A stretch of 64,000 nt of DNA from Rhodotorula mucilaginosa (GCA_034406715.1 CP137867.1:558001-622000), one strand, 5' to 3'. Positions 24,712 to 37,164 are shown, counted from the stretch's first letter. Program-made: numbers and translations. The notes: generated from the letters alone by a model not told the origin.

Positions 24712-26610
24712 CTACTTCTCCGGCCGGGAGTTGACAGGCGCGTAGGCTGACGTATTCGGCGCTTGCGTCGGCAGCTCGTTCGAGTTGGACGAATGGGCAG
24801 CTGGAGGCGCGGCCGGTCGTGCTGCGCCCTGCTCTTGCGACTTGGTGTCTGTTTCCAACAGGCGAGATCAACGCGGGTCAGCGCTTGAGCGACATGCATC
24901 CGAGCAGGAGATGGGAACGCATTCTCTGCACGCACAGACGTAGTAGACCGAGCCGGTGAGGATGAAGACGATCCCGAAACCACGGCCACTGCACGGTCAG
25001 AAACATCGTCAGGTCACGCTCCCCGGTCCGCTCGTTCACAGGGTGACTCACGCTCCGACGTGCTCGCCAAAGAACCAGATGCCGAGGAACGTCTGCAAGA
25101 CGCCACGGACGGCTGCCGAGCGTTCTTGTTCGAGGTAAGCAGCCGACCTTGTTTTGAAGTGGCTCGACGTGTCACGCACCTGCCGAGATCATATGCGAGA
25201 TGGGCGAGGTGACCTTGATGGAAAGGAACCCGGCAATGCAGATCAAGAACCCAAAGACACCCTGTGTGTGGCGAAATCGAGAGTCAGTCAGTACCTCCCA
25301 AGGACAATTCGTAGGACGCAAAGAGGCAGAGAACAAACCGACTCACGGTAACGAGCGCGCCGGTCAAGAAGGTGCTAACCGCCTCGGCGCCTTCGCCACC
25401 TTCCGAGAACATCTCAATGACGGTAAAGACCTCGCCGCTGACGAAGACGAACGGCAAGATGACGAACGCCGAGAGCAAGTTCGAAAAGTAGGCGAGGTCG
25501 AGGGTGCCGCTGACGACGCTCAAACTACGCTTGACGACGATGGCGTGCACGGCAGTCGTTACGGATGAAGCCACGCCGAGCGCGGTGCCGAGTGCGGTCG
25601 TGTGGATCTCGCCCGAAACGCCGAGGACGAAACCGATGCAGACGATGAAGACGGCGATCAGGGTCGCTCGCGACGAGCGTGCGCCAAGGAGCCACCACGA
25701 GAAGAAGACGGTGAACGGCAGGACGAGGCCGCGGGCGATTTGCTGCATGGTTCGGAATGCGTGATCAGTATCCCGAGATACATATTCAGGCCAGACGCAA
25801 ACATCTCCGCGTATTTGGACGCACGTAGAACGAAGCGTCGACGTATTCTGCGCCGCATGTGAGGATCCGGAGTCAGCGATAGTACTGGCCAATTCGTACC
25901 AAGGGGGCGAGAAATACTGACGGAGGCAGTACGTGTTGAAGGCAAGCCCGAGCACGTTGCAGGCAATGAGAGGCGCGAGTCCCTTGCAGGTCGTCACGTC
26001 CACCCGCGGCAGCTTCATGTACCCTGTGAGGGGCGCAGCCGGCAGATTTAACAAAACGCAAGCCTCCTCAGCAATGCAAAAAGGGGCCAAAAACGAACCA
26101 AAGAGGGCGCAGAGTTGGAGCAGAAGGACGGCAATAACGAGCTGGCAAAACAGGAAGAACAGCGGGACCTGCAGAAGAGCGCTTGTCAGTGAATGCGAGG
26201 GAGAGAGATTCGCAGCGAAGCCAGCGTACCTTGACCGCGTTGAGAACCCACTGTACGCGGGATTCCGAAGCGTGTCAGTAGACCCAAGTCACATCAATTG
26301 TCTCTCTTCTATGATCGCACCTTGTTCACCATGACCATCTGTAGGGAGGTCTCGAGGTCAGTTCACATGTCCGGCCGGAGCGATTTGGAGCAGCTGCACT
26401 GCGCAAGGTCGAACGCTCGAGGAAGAGGCGACTCACGACAATCGCCGCCACGAGGTAGAAAGAGACGGAAAAGACGACCATAGCCTGGCTCGCTGGCGGT
26501 TCTTGTCCCTGTGGTCGCGGTGCGTGTGCCGACGCCTGAGCCGTCTCGCGCTGCTTCAACTCGATCTCCTCGGCGACCGGTACGCGCTGGTAGTCATTGC
26601 GGCTGGCCAT
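24712..26610 (-). CDS. Nucleotide-sugar transporter, GDP-fucose (SLC35C1) type
   Basis: Multi-pass Golgi antiporter of the drug/metabolite superfamily that imports a nucleotide sugar for glycosylation. The start is at 26610 (MASRNDYQRVPVAEEIELKQ), followed by a short cytosolic tail and the first membrane segment (VVFSVSFYLVAAIVMVNKWV). Later exons carry TCKGLAPLIACNVLGLAFNT, YCLQYVDASFYQIARGLVLP, ARSSRATLIAVFIVCIGFVL, VKRSLSVVSGTLDLAYFSNL and FLSIKVTSPISHMISAAVRG, matching SLC35C1 order and spacing; the end PTQAPNTSAYAPVNSRPEK is cytosolic. Eight to nine short introns. Whether the cargo is GDP-fucose is family-based inference; other fungal GDP-sugars are possible. The adjacent region 26611-27318 should contain its promoter. 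Confidence 0.85.
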
Positions 26611-27318
26611 CGTGTTCTCGTCGTCGTGCTGCTACTAAGGCGTTCGCGCCTGAACGGGTGCTCGGTTCTCGCGGTATTGGAAGGTGGTGCGGGTGATCGA
26701 ACGCGCTCAAGGGGGGACTTGCACCGTCTAAGCGACGCGACTCCGAGTCCGGCTAGCGGTAGCAAGTAGAGCTAGGTATATAGCGATCCTCGACAAGCGT
26801 GTCCGGCAGCTTATCGCGGGAGGCAGTCCCGTGCGAGGTGAATGGTCCAACTCTAAAAAGATTCGAGATTTACGGCGGCGGATCTCTTTCGACCACATCG
26901 ATACACTCCTGTCGACACAATGAGCTTATATAATATCGGAGCCATATTCCTTCCTGCTTGCGAGATGTCCGGTGCCGGGACCCCTTTTGTAAAGACACAT
27001 CCTGCTTGCCGAGGTCCGGATCTCCGGGTGCGCTGGATGATGGGAGCAGCATGCCCGCAGCGGCATTCGCAGGAGAACAGATAGCGAATTCAGCGTTGTC
27101 TCCGCTACATATTCGCTGCCTGCCGCAAGTGCCCCGCTGCGGATCGCGCCGACGTCCCAGCTCCGCATCGTAATCGACCTTGTAGAAGTCTACGCGCCGC
27201 CAACGCGTCCCTCGTGCAAAGTCGACTCGGATGTATTCGCGTGCGATATGTCGAGGCCGGCCGTGTTCATTTGGCGGGATGTTATTGACGCCGCCCGCGA
27301 ACGCGGACCGAGCGGATC
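26611..27318. promoter_or_regulatory. Intergenic region upstream of the nucleotide-sugar transporter
   Basis: 708 bp between a minus-strand start (26610) and the next minus-strand stop (27319). A TATATA word at about 26777-26782 lies some 165 bp upstream of the transporter start, and a second AT-rich patch (TTATATAATAT) is at about 26932-26942. No convincing frame or RNA gene. Confidence 0.4.
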
Positions 27319-28515
27319 CTAAGTCGAAAGCGACAGCTTGTTCAGCGCGTCCGCCGCCTCGTCTGCTGCTGTGGCTGCTTCGACTTTCGGTGCCTCTGCT
27401 TGATCCGCCTTCTGTGCACCTGTAGCCTTGGACAATTCCGGCGGTGCGGTCCAGAATGAGTCGGGCTTGTCCGCGAGCGCGGCCGGCGGAACCCACTGTA
27501 GCGCGAGGTCGTTGAACGCTTGCAAGTGTTCCTTGCTATCGGGGAGTGGGACAGTGTGGAAGATTTGGGCTTTGCGAGCAAAGGTAAGGAATGGAAGGTC
27601 AGTGTAGTCGTCGAGGCGGAAGACAACTTTCAAGGATAGACGCACAAGCTTTGTAGACGAATTCTGCAGTTTGGCCGAGCTCGTCTCCCTTGCCGTCCAC
27701 GTCTTTCCGTCGATCCCGTAAAGAGCCCGAGTATGTCGGGTCGTCGTACAGATCCAGTCGATTGCCGAGCAGGATCGTGCGGCCGAGTTGCTCGGGCGAA
27801 GTCCAATTCGCCGAAAGGAGCGCTTCGAACAAAGTCCGGGGACCGTGTGGAATGTAGAGGAGGGTGGCGCGGTCAAGTCTGAGAGCGTGCTTTGCCGGGT
27901 GAAGCGTTAGTCCCAGAGTTCGCATACGAGCGCAAGGCGAGGCCAGAACTAACTCACGTCTCCCGACAGAACGGAATGCCCTTGCGACGTCAGGTACGCC
28001 GTGTCCTCCGGGCTGAAGACCGGGTCATAGAACTCTGCGGAGATGTCTCCGTGTAGCTGCAGTCACGAAAATCAGCACCAAGGTCTTTCCGAAACGAGAG
28101 AAGCAAACGACCGCACCTCATCCTCCATCTCGAGCAGCAATTCCCTGAGCAGCACGTACTGGTCCTGCGCCTTTGTCGAGTCGGAGATACTCCCAAGTCC
28201 GAGACATACGACGCAAAGTGGTGCTGGGCAGGACACGACGCTTGTTGCGGAAGAATCGCCGGCGGTCGTTGGTCGGGAGAGGGCGTCGCGCAAAAGTTCT
28301 AGGTGAGAAAGCCGTCAGCGTCCCGATCGTCACCTCCCAGAGGCAAAGTACGCACTTCGGCATTCTTGTAAGTATCCGCTCCTCCTCAGCTCTGCTTCTC
28401 GCGCTTGTAGCTTCTCGTCGAGAGTGCGTTCCCGGTAGCGGTTCTTCCCCTTGCGATTCCGCGCTGGTCGATTGTCCTTCTTGTACGTGACCGAGGTGAA
28501 TCCATCGTCTTCCAT
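27319..28515 (-). CDS. SRR1-like domain protein
   Basis: Start at 28515 (MEDDGFTSVTYKKDNRPARN) and stop at 27319, in about five exons. The SRR1 domain (named from Arabidopsis SRR1, with mammalian SRR1D and yeast Ber1 as relatives) is recognisable by CVVCLGLGSISDSTKAQDQY, YDPVFSPEDTAYLTSQGHSV, RLDRATLLYIPHGPRTLFEA and LGRTILLGNRLDLYDD. The basic N-terminus (ARNRKGKNRYRERTLDEKL) and acidic, Ala-rich C-terminus lie outside the domain. Proposed roles of relatives include circadian and haem regulation and microtubule stability; no catalytic activity is established, so I assign only the domain. The promoter is shared with the CFEM gene on the other side. Confidence 0.85.
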
Positions 28516-29053
28516 GGTCGGCTCGGATGCGGTACACGCCGGCGTGCAGGGTATATGGAGGGCTCGAAGCAGGGAGCCGGACGGATCAGAGTCGGCAGCT
28601 TTTGATCAAGCACGTCACAACGAGGGCTTTTCAGCTATAAGCCCGTGGGTAGCGGTCACAAAGCTATGCGCAGGCTGCACGGGCCTCCCTGCTCCCTCCA
28701 GGGCGTGCTGGCAGCAGGCTCGATCGTGCAGGTTCCGGCAGATGAAGAAAATTCTCGGAGCCAACTGCGCGCCTCCCCTTGAGCAGGCGTCGGCCGAGAG
28801 GAGTTCAGCTCGCCCGCGGCCACTCCCTTTGTTCGCTTCGAACCCGCCTTTGTCCTGCCCAAACGAGCCAAAGTCGCTTCAAATGCCCAATTGTGCAAAG
28901 CGGAACAATGGCTAATGACCGATGATGCCTCTCCGCACCCAAGCTTTCCACTCCGGTGGACTCTTCTCGCCCTCTGCTCTTTCCTCGCGCTTTTGCTTCT
29001 GCTTTCTGTCTTTCTCTCCCAACACACACTCGCTGTTTTCGAGCCTTTATAAC
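28516..29053. promoter_or_regulatory. Divergent intergenic region (SRR1-like / CFEM)
   Basis: 538 bp between two start codons. The CFEM side ends in a strong pyrimidine tract (about 28955-29020) and an oddly close TTTATAA only a few bases before the CFEM ATG. C/T-rich tracts of this kind are typical of strongly expressed fungal genes. Nothing else is evident. Confidence 0.45.
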
Positions 29054-29976
29054 ATGATGCGCCCTTACGTTATCGTTGCGGCCGCAGCGGCCTTGCTCCC
29101 GGCTATGGTCTCCGCTCAGGGTGCTCCGCCTACCTGGTGTGTACCGAACGCCACTCCCTCTCTTTCGCTCGCCAACAAACAGCTGACCTCTTTGCGGTGA
29201 TTGGTACAGCGTCATCAACTGCATTGGGCAGACGGCGGCGATCACCTCGTGCGCCTCGTCCGACAACCAGTGCCTGTGCTCTTCCAACACCTTCATTCAA
29301 GGCGTCTCGCAATGCATGGTTTCGACTTGCTCGGCCGAGGAGCTCGCCACCGGTGTCGCCTTCGGCGAGGCTGTACGTTCCCTTTTTCTCTTACTGCACG
29401 ACGCGAAAGCTGTGCGCTGACACGGCCGTCGCTGCGACCGACCCATAGCTCTGCCAATCTGTCGGCGTCTCCGTCAGCATCCCGTCCGACCTCGCGTCGG
29501 AGACTGCCAAGGCCACCGCCACCTCGAACGTCGCCATCGACTCTTCATTCACGTGAGTGACTTTGGGTCGAAGCGGAACCATGCACACCAAGAAACTGTC
29601 CGCTGACATTCCTACTTGCCTCGCGCAGCGTCGGCGTCTCGTCCGCCGCATCCTCTGCCTCGGCGTCCGCCTCTTCTGCATCCGAAGCCGCTTCCGAATC
29701 GGCCTCGGCGTCCGCGTCGGCCTCTGCTTCCGCGTCGGCCTCTGCTTCCTCGTCGGCCTCTGCTGCTGCATCATCGAGCGCTGCCGGGTAAGTTGTTTGC
29801 GAGCTTCAGCTCGCCCTGATCTACCTCTTCATAGCAAACTGACACTTTTCCTGGCCTCGCACAGCTCGGTCCCGTCGCCGACTTCGCCTCCGGCTTCGGG
29901 CGCGAAAGCCAACCTCATGAGCAAGGGAGCCGGTGCCGCCGCTCTCATCGCCGCCGGTGCCGCCCTCGCCCTTTAA
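29054..29976 (+). CDS. CFEM-domain, GPI-anchored cell-surface protein
   Basis: Five exons (29054-29136, 29210-29372, 29449-29552, 29629-29787, 29865-29976) sum to 621 nt, 206 aa. A signal peptide (MMRPYVIVAAAAALLPAMVS) is followed by an eight-cysteine CFEM domain: PPTCVINC, then C-ASSDNQ-C-L-C, a further C-MVST-C pair and a last Cys in EALCQSVG. The Asp before the CxC is the residue that binds haem axially in characterised CFEM proteins. A Ser/Ala-rich stalk made of repeated SAS units (about 29640-29790) leads to a hydrophobic tail (SKGAGAAALIAAGAALAL) preceded by small residues, a typical GPI-anchor signal. Likely roles are haem/iron capture or wall structure; the sequence alone does not decide. 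Confidence 0.93.
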
Positions 29977-30457
29977 AGTACCTGAACAACCACCTCGTTC
30001 TTCCAACAACTCACCTGAGTGGCTACATCTCTCCTCTAATCTCACTACTCTTTTACACTCCTTCTCTCTTCCGGGGTTCTCGTTTCTCCCGGCGCATATC
30101 GCTGTAGTGGTTGGTTCGGGTTCATTGCATCGGCGAGGTCCAGCCTCTTTAAATGTATCAACATGGCTGGCCGAGATAGTAGGCGCTTGGCCTTCCTAAG
30201 CTACCCTCCAAGACGCGGCAGCTTGTCGGCTTCGAGAATCGGTCCCGAAGCGATCGCAGAACCGGAGAAAGGCTCGGACGCTTCCATGGTCCCCATGACG
30301 TGGCGGCTCGGAGTCGAGCGCTTCCTCTGCGCGGCGACGTCATTCGTGGCCGCATCCTAGTCGAACCGCAGCGTGTCGTCCGCGGCCGGTTCTTCGAAGC
30401 GCGTCGATTATTCGCCTCCTAGCGCCTCACCAGCGCGCACGGCGAGAGCAGCTTCAC
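29977..30457. other. Convergent intergenic region
   Basis: 481 bp between the CFEM stop (+) and the stop of the next minus-strand gene. A C/T-rich 3' region is present around 29990-30090. No frame, RNA gene or repeat that I can support. Confidence 0.4.
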
Positions 30458-31615
30458 TCATCGTTCCCACCCACCGACTTCGACGGCCAAGACCTCTTCC
30501 CACCCGTCGTTACCCCAATCGCTCGCCTTGCCGGGCAGGAGCGGCTGCACCGCCAGGAGTGACATGGCAGCCTGGATCTCTTCGTTCGAAGGGCGGGTTT
30601 TGACCGGTTCGGCTGGAGACTTTTGCGCCGTGGGGGGTGTCGGTGCAGATTCGGTTTGGGTGGTCGAACTTGATGAAGTAGACGAGGGGAGAGGCGGAAA
30701 GGTGAGGAGTGTGTCGAGGAGAGACCGGACGAGCGCGAGTGATTGGATGTATGGCATCGAGAGGGATTGGATACCGTCGGCTGTCACGTTTTGGTCTCTC
30801 GAAGTCAGCGCCTCCTGTCGTAGCTGTGACTATGAGCGTCGCGAGACGAAACGCACCGAATCTTGCCAAGGGCCACGTGACCCACATGGCCTCTCGAAAA
30901 GCAAACACCGTCCCGCGAGTCTTTGCCGCCTCGATGACCAGGTACTCGACTCGCTCGCAGGTGGATTGCATGTTTGCGACGATGTCTTCCTGCTCAAGGT
31001 GGAAAGCGCGAGTTTAGTCGTCGGAAGCATCGGCAATCGAGGACAGGACGCACGAGATTGGAAAAGACGGCTTCCACTGCCGCGATCTGCTCTGACAGCT
31101 TGGCGGATTGGGCAAACAGATAGCCGGCTCGGACGTTGCTCGATGTTACAGTCTTTTGCTTGTCGATCGCTTTCAGCGCCAGTCTGTTTCGCAAGATCGG
31201 GGGTCAGTCTGTGCGTCAAACCCGGGGGCGCGAAGCGGAGGCGCGAGGCTCACTCGACGTCGACCCAGAGCTCCAACACGGCTCGAGTGCGCCCGATGAG
31301 ACCGCGGATGACGAGTTCGATCCAGGCTCGCCTGGCCTTGCGGTGGTCTACGAGGATCTGCCGGAGCCGTTGATGGTAGGTCGTCTCTGCGCTCGGCGGC
31401 AGGGGACCCCTCGTCGGCTTCTCGGGCGCGGCTGGGTTACCGGTATGGTTCAGGGCGAGTCTTGACGGCGACGACGTGCCCTGCGCAGCTGCTCCGGCTG
31501 CAACCCTGCGCGGGGACGAGATGGCGTTGGACGGCGAGCGCGAGACGGGCGACATGTCGTCGTCGTCGTCTGCGAGGTCGCGGGTCCTGCGAGGCGTCCC
31601 TTTGCCACGAGCCAT
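30458..31615 (-). CDS. Hypothetical helical protein
   Basis: Four exons: about 31254-31615, 31050-31194, 30854-30990 and 30458-30790. The start is at 31615 (MARGKGTPRRTRDLADDDDD) and the stop at 30458. The N-terminus is basic/acidic and disordered with SPSRSP-type motifs. The middle is almost wholly helical: YHQRLRQILVDHRKARRAWI, ALKAIDKQKTVTSSNVRAGY, KLSEQIAAVEAVFSNL, DIVANMQSTCERVEYLVIEA and FREAMWVTWPLARF. The C-terminus has a Thr/Ser/Pro linker and ends WGNDGWEEVLAVEVGGWER. All splice joins keep the frame. I do not recognise the family; a small complex subunit (coiled-coil adaptor) is only a guess. Confidence 0.72.
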
Positions 31616-32082
31616 GCTGTTCTTGCGTAGCTACACTCCCGGTTAATCGGCGTTGCGTGCGGAGTGTTTGAGAAGATGAGACAGAGAGACGAGTTCGCTG
31701 CTCTCCCCGCTACAGTCGCACCGCCGAGCCCGTCGAGCCATAGGGCCAGCATAGCTAAGCAGACAAGCAGTGCTGTTTGCTTCTAGGCTCCCTGCTTGCG
31801 TCTGATTGCGGTGCAGCTGCGATCTCATCGCTCTCCCCACCTCGCATCGCTCCACGCACCGCGTTCAGCACACACCGGCCACGGGGGAGCGCTCGGGACT
31901 GTCCAAGGATTCTCTTGACGACTAGTACAGACCTGACCACGCGCGGTAGACCGGAGCCGAGCCGCGGTGAGCCATCCATTACCCCGCTTCGAACCGCGTC
32001 GACAGGCAAAGCCAGCTGCCTCTTGCCTGGAACGCTGTGTGTACTGAACCACGCTTGTATGCCTCACAGATTGACGGACGAG
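31616..32082. promoter_or_regulatory. Divergent intergenic region (unknown gene / GRIP golgin)
   Basis: 467 bp between the two start codons. An open frame in register with the golgin extends upstream to 31777 without an ATG before 32059, so the first Met may be 32059 or 32083. No TATA box or other element is clear. Confidence 0.4.
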
Positions 32083-35000
32083 ATGTTTGGCGGCATCAAC
32101 TTCAAGCAGCTCTCGGAGCGGTTCAACGAGTCGCTACACGACCTCGAGTCGACCCTCGCGAATGCAGCAACGGCGACCGGTTCAGGCTCGCAGCCGAACA
32201 CACCCACACGGCAACAGCCTACGCGCTCGTCCACCTCGCCCGCCGCATCTGCCTCTCCCTCCCGTTCACGGCCTCGACCCGCGATCGACCCGCAGGCGCG
32301 ATCTCAATCCGCTTCCTCGTCGACGCCCACGCCGCTCAGCCCGACTTCGTTGGCGCAAGCGTCTCAAAGCGCGAGTCAGCTCGCCGATTCGGCGTTGAGT
32401 AGCCTCAGGGCGAGCTTGCGGAAAGGCAGGCAGAGCCTCGAGAGCGCAGCTGCCGCAAGGACGAGCCTCGACAAATCGGCGCCGGGAGCTTCGCCCGCGG
32501 CCGCAGTCACACCAGCTGCCTCTGAGAAACCTACCCCGCTCGAAGAGGAGCCCGATACGAAGGAAGGCGACACGCCGACCGTGGGGACATTCACCGATTC
32601 GTCTGCAACTTCCTCTACTCCCGCCGCCGTCCCCGAGAAGTCCGAATCTACGGCGGCGAGCGAATCGAACGACGCCAAGACTGCCCCTACGGTCACGAGT
32701 CCGCCACAAGAACTCGCTGCTCCCGAAGAGACCGTCGCCCTAACCGTCGAGGCCGCTCCTGTCGTGGAGAAGAATACGGAGGAGGATCTCCTCGGGCCAC
32801 TGGCCGACGATCCAGCTCCGACCGCCAGAGTCGCGGAGGCAGACAAGGTCGAGCCGGTTTACACAACGACGACCTCGGATGATGCGTCTTCGTCCGTTGA
32901 GCCGTCCGCTGCGATCGCGGCTTCTCCACCGACAGATCCGCTTTCGACAAAAGGGGACAAGATTCCGCCACCGTCCCTCGCCGTCTCTCCTCCAGCACCC
33001 GCTTCGCACACCTCTCCTGTCTCCCTTGTTTCGCCGATGGGGTACGAGGCACCGGGGGAGGAAGACGACGCCGACGACTGGGGTATGGGGAGCATCTCGC
33101 CCGCACCCGATTCGGAAGGATTTGTCGACCCGCCGGTACAGACTGCGGCTGCTACTGCCGACTTGGTCGCCATTGAACCTGCGAAGGCGGACGAATTGCC
33201 CGAGTCTGCCGCACAACCGCCGACCGCACTCTTGCCGAATGAGGAGGCGCCGGCGTCAGTAGAGGTCTCGGAGGTGAAGGAGGAGGAGGAGGCAGCGTCT
33301 GCAGACCCATCCTCGGACTCTGAGGCAGCTGCTCAGCCTACCGCCGGACCATCTCTGGAGTCTGCGGCACCCTCTCAGCCTACCGCCGAGCTCAGCGAGA
33401 CCGGCGTTGACAGCGGCGTCGACGCGACGACACCTTCGATGGAGGAGTCTGCGAAGGGACCAGAGGCGATCCCCGAGGAGGTCGCAGCGCCGCCATCACA
33501 CGAGGAGATTGGATCTTCCGAATCTTCCCCGGCTGTCGCCGAGACGACTGAAGTTGATTTGTCCGCGACGGAACAACTCGCTCCGGTCGGATCCGATGTC
33601 ACGGATGAAGCTGCCGGCGCAGACGAGGAGCAGGCGGCTCCCGAAGCGAAAGTTGCAGTGACATCAGACAATGCTGGCACCTCTCCGCCAGTCGAGACGG
33701 CCGACGTACGAGATGCGGTCCAGACCGGCGACGTCACCGAGCCGTCGACAGACTCCGAATCGGCATCGCGGCCTTCCGTTCCCGACGAAGCAGCGCAAAC
33801 CGCAGCACCTGCGTCCAAAACGCTTGACAGCAGCTTCCCAGAGATCGCAGAGGCGCCGCCTGCCGACTTGCAAGACGAGACCGACTCGCCCGAGAAACCT
33901 GAAACCGAGCAGCCGAGCGATGAATTCGCGCCTTCCGAGCCCATCCCGCCAGTGGCAGCTGCCCTCACCTTTCCAGAAGAGGCGAAGGTCGACGTCCCTG
34001 CGTCTGCGGAGACGACCGAACTCTCGCCTGAGGAGGACCCAGTAGTGCCGGTGCGACCAGCAGAAGAGCCCGTTGCGACGTCTCCGATCCTCAAGCCTGA
34101 AGCCGACAAGCTCTCCACGGATCAAGCTGTGGCCGACCTTGCGACTGCTTCCAATTCCTCACCTGATTCGGACGCCGTGCCCGAATCGCCGAATCAAACG
34201 CTCACGCAGGCAGACGAACCAGCGGAGGAGAAGGCTGCCGAAACGACGGAGGAGAAAGTCGAGACACCGGTGACTGTGCGAGTGCACGACAAGGTGGACG
34301 AGAGGGCGGTCGAGAACTCGGACGAGCAGGTGCACGAGACGGTGGACGAGACGGTGGACGAGACGGCGAGCGAGAAGGTGAATGAGAAGGCGGAAGAGAA
34401 GACGCAGGCGACGTCCATACCGGAGAAGCAGGACGCGCCAGAAGTTATCGTCTCTTCCGCACCTCATCCGGTCGATGCCCAGCAGGATGACGGTGAGGTC
34501 CTTCACACCGAACCGCCAAAACTTCCGACCGGAAACGCCGACCAGCCGAAAAGTGCCACTCCGACCCCGCATGCAGATGGTGAGCTACACTCTAGTCTTC
34601 CGCAGGCTGGAGAGTCACTGACGTGCCAAGACTTAGCATCGATAGCTGGAAAAGCACCGCCTGCCGGTTTGTCGTCAGGGTACAGCTTTGCGCTGGGTCG
34701 GATTCTTGCGGCCGTGACTCCGCTCACCGATGCCGATGATCTCGAGGCTGTCGAGCGAGAGCTCAGGAACCTCAAGTCGAAGGCGGATCTCGGCATGCAG
34801 GAAATCACGAGGCTGACCTCGCAACTCGACCGTGAGTTTGTCAGGGACTTCAAGCGAGACACAAGCTGACACTCTGAACTGCAGGGCGAAACGCTGCCTT
34901 CGAGGAGCTTCGCGAGACTCATCGACTAGAACACAAGTCGCAGCAAAACGAGATCGACTCCTTGCGCGAGCAGCTCGCGGCCAAAGACGCCAAGCTCATC

Positions 35001-36752
35001 AACGCGGAGGCCGCTGCCGAGCAGACACGAGCAGAAATTGCCAAAGCCGCCGAAGAGTACGACAAGCTCAAGGTCGTCGCGAAAGAGGAGGAAGAGAAGC
35101 GCGTCAAGGCGCTTTCGCTCCTGCGGGCCCTTCGCCAGAAACTCGTCAAGAACGAGAAGGAGAAGGAGGAGTCCGACAAGGTCCTCGAGCAGGTTCGCGC
35201 GAGCGAAGCGCAAGCTCAAGATACAATCAAAGCCGACCGCGCTCGGTTCGACAGCGAGATCGTTGCGCTGCGCGGAGCGCAGGAGCAGCAAGTCAACAAG
35301 CTCAAGCAGTCCTTCGAGCGCGAGACCGCCAACCTGAAGGCGCACTACGAACGCGAGCTGGCGAGCAGGAAGGGCCAAGCTGAACTCGACACGATCACCC
35401 TCCGAGCCGAGCACGCCAAAGAGCTCGCAGCTCGCGATGCACGGATCCAGCAGCTCGAAACTACCGTTCGCGAGCTCTCGACCGCTCGGGACACGACGTT
35501 CGAGCAACTGCAGCAGCGACAGGCCGAAGTTGAGGCGAACGCATCTCAGCAGGAAGCGCTCAAGACTCGCGCCGCCGAACTCGAGTACGAAGCGAGCGAA
35601 GCGCGAGATCGCGTCACAGCCTTGCAGGAAGAGCTTGAGGAGCTGCGGCGTCGCCGAGTGGACGCCGTCCGTGACGAGAGCACGACCCGCCGGTTACTCG
35701 AGGAGGCAGAAGAGCGGCACAGTGCTCGAATGCGCGACCTCGAGGCGCGGGCTCGTCAGCTCGAGAAGGACCGGCGCGAGACGGAAGACGAGATGGGCCG
35801 GAACCTGCAGGACAGGTTACGCGAAGTCGAGCGACTGCGGGCGGCGCTCGCCAAGAAGGATGTCGATTACGCCGAGAGTGTGCAGAATACCCAGAAGCGC
35901 GAAAAGGAGATCGAGGCGGCGCAAAAGGCCAGGTTCGACTTGGAGAAGCGGCTGAAGGCGGTCGAAACTTCTCTGGAAAACTTGCGCGAGGAGGCTGCTC
36001 GAGCGCAACAGGCCGAGGTGCGTTGATGTTGCTGAATAATGTCCTCCCATTGCTGACCCTCTGCATGTACAGGCTGCCGTCAAGGAGGAGCTGAGCGATC
36101 GCTTGCAACGCGCTACCGAGCTCGAAGCGCGCCTCGAGGAAGTATCGACACGCGAATCGACCCTGAGGTCCAATAATAAGGTAAAGATCAGTATATCTCA
36201 CGGTCGCCAAATCCGAACTGACATTGACTCGCGCGCAGACGCTCCGCGATGAGCTCCGCAAGCTCCAGTCCGGCATGCTCAACTCGGAGAAGCAGCGTCC
36301 GGCGGGCGTCGGCTACTTCTCGACCATGTCACAATCGTCAACGCCTGGGCTCACTCGCTCCAGCGCTTCGAGTACTTCGATCGCCTCGATGAGCACGATC
36401 GGCGGCGGAACGGTTTCGCCACCGTTGTCCGCCTCGTCTGTGACGAGCCCGCCCGCGTCGATCGATGGCACGGTGCGCAGCGTCAACGGCAGCGGGCTTT
36501 CGGCGACTGCTCGAGCAGACGGCAACGCGGAGGAGGCGCTCTCGTACGAGTATCTGCGGAACGTGATCCTCCAATTCCTCGAGAAGCCGGAGATGAGGGT
36601 ACAGCTGGTTCTCGCTGTCTCACCCCACCTGCTACGCCAAGCTGACGGTACTTTCTTGCATACAGAGTCACCTCGTGCAAGTTCTGAGCGTGATCCTGCG
36701 TTTCACGCCCGCCGAGCAGCGACGATTGGCGGCCAAAACCGCTACCCACTAA
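32083..36752 (+). CDS. IMH1: GRIP-domain golgin (Imh1-like) with a long disordered acidic N-terminal half
   Basis: Trans-Golgi tethering protein. Five exons (32083-34831, 34885-36017, 36073-36180, 36239-36598, 36666-36752) sum to 4437 nt, 1478 aa. It starts MFGGINFKQLSERFNESLHD; an ATG at 32059 would add eight residues. Residues about 40-850 are low-complexity Ser/Pro/Glu/Ala sequence with few hydrophobics, ending in a Val-Asp-Glu repeat (34290-34420). Residues about 870-1330 form a continuous coiled coil (for example DRLREVERLRAALAKKDVDY). After a Ser-rich linker comes a GRIP domain: LSYEYLRNVILQFLEKPEMR spliced to SHLVQVLSVILRFTPAEQRR, the site for Arl1-GTP binding. The coiled coil plus GRIP order is that of golgins; the size of the disordered half is the odd point. 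Confidence 0.88.
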
Positions 36753-37164
36753 AGCATTTCCGCCCTGCCTGGCAATGCCGCCCACCGTTCCGCCGCGATC
36801 TTCGGCCAAAGACACCGTACTGTAGAAGCTGTTCCGACGTTCGATTCCGACTGCAAGTCTTGTTGTTATACGGATTGGTGGGCTGCGAGGAAGAGACGTC
36901 GCGTGGCGAGAAGGGTGACTACCGGCTGATACGGTGGGAGTCGGGCAGCGCTTCGATGGCGTATGCAGTGCTGAGTGAGTAGACAGTCGTGACTAGACTG
37001 CTCTTGTGGCGAGAGAGAGTTGAGGTCGAGTGGAGGCGAGCGACGATTCGCGAGCAGCGCGTCGACTCGAGTTTTGCCATCGACGACTTTGCCTCGTCTG
37101 CTACCCTTGCTAGGGCGATCGTACTACGGACGATACGCACACAGCTGATCAGCATCGAGGCAGT
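36753..37164. promoter_or_regulatory. Intergenic region upstream of PRP8
   Basis: 412 bp between the golgin stop and the PRP8 start, same orientation. It should contain the golgin 3' end and the PRP8 promoter; I see no TATA box, RNA gene or repeat. Confidence 0.4.

Noticed and set aside
31777-32082. Upstream extension of the golgin frame
   Set aside because: No ATG before 32059 and composition unlike the protein; taken as 5' untranslated or promoter DNA.
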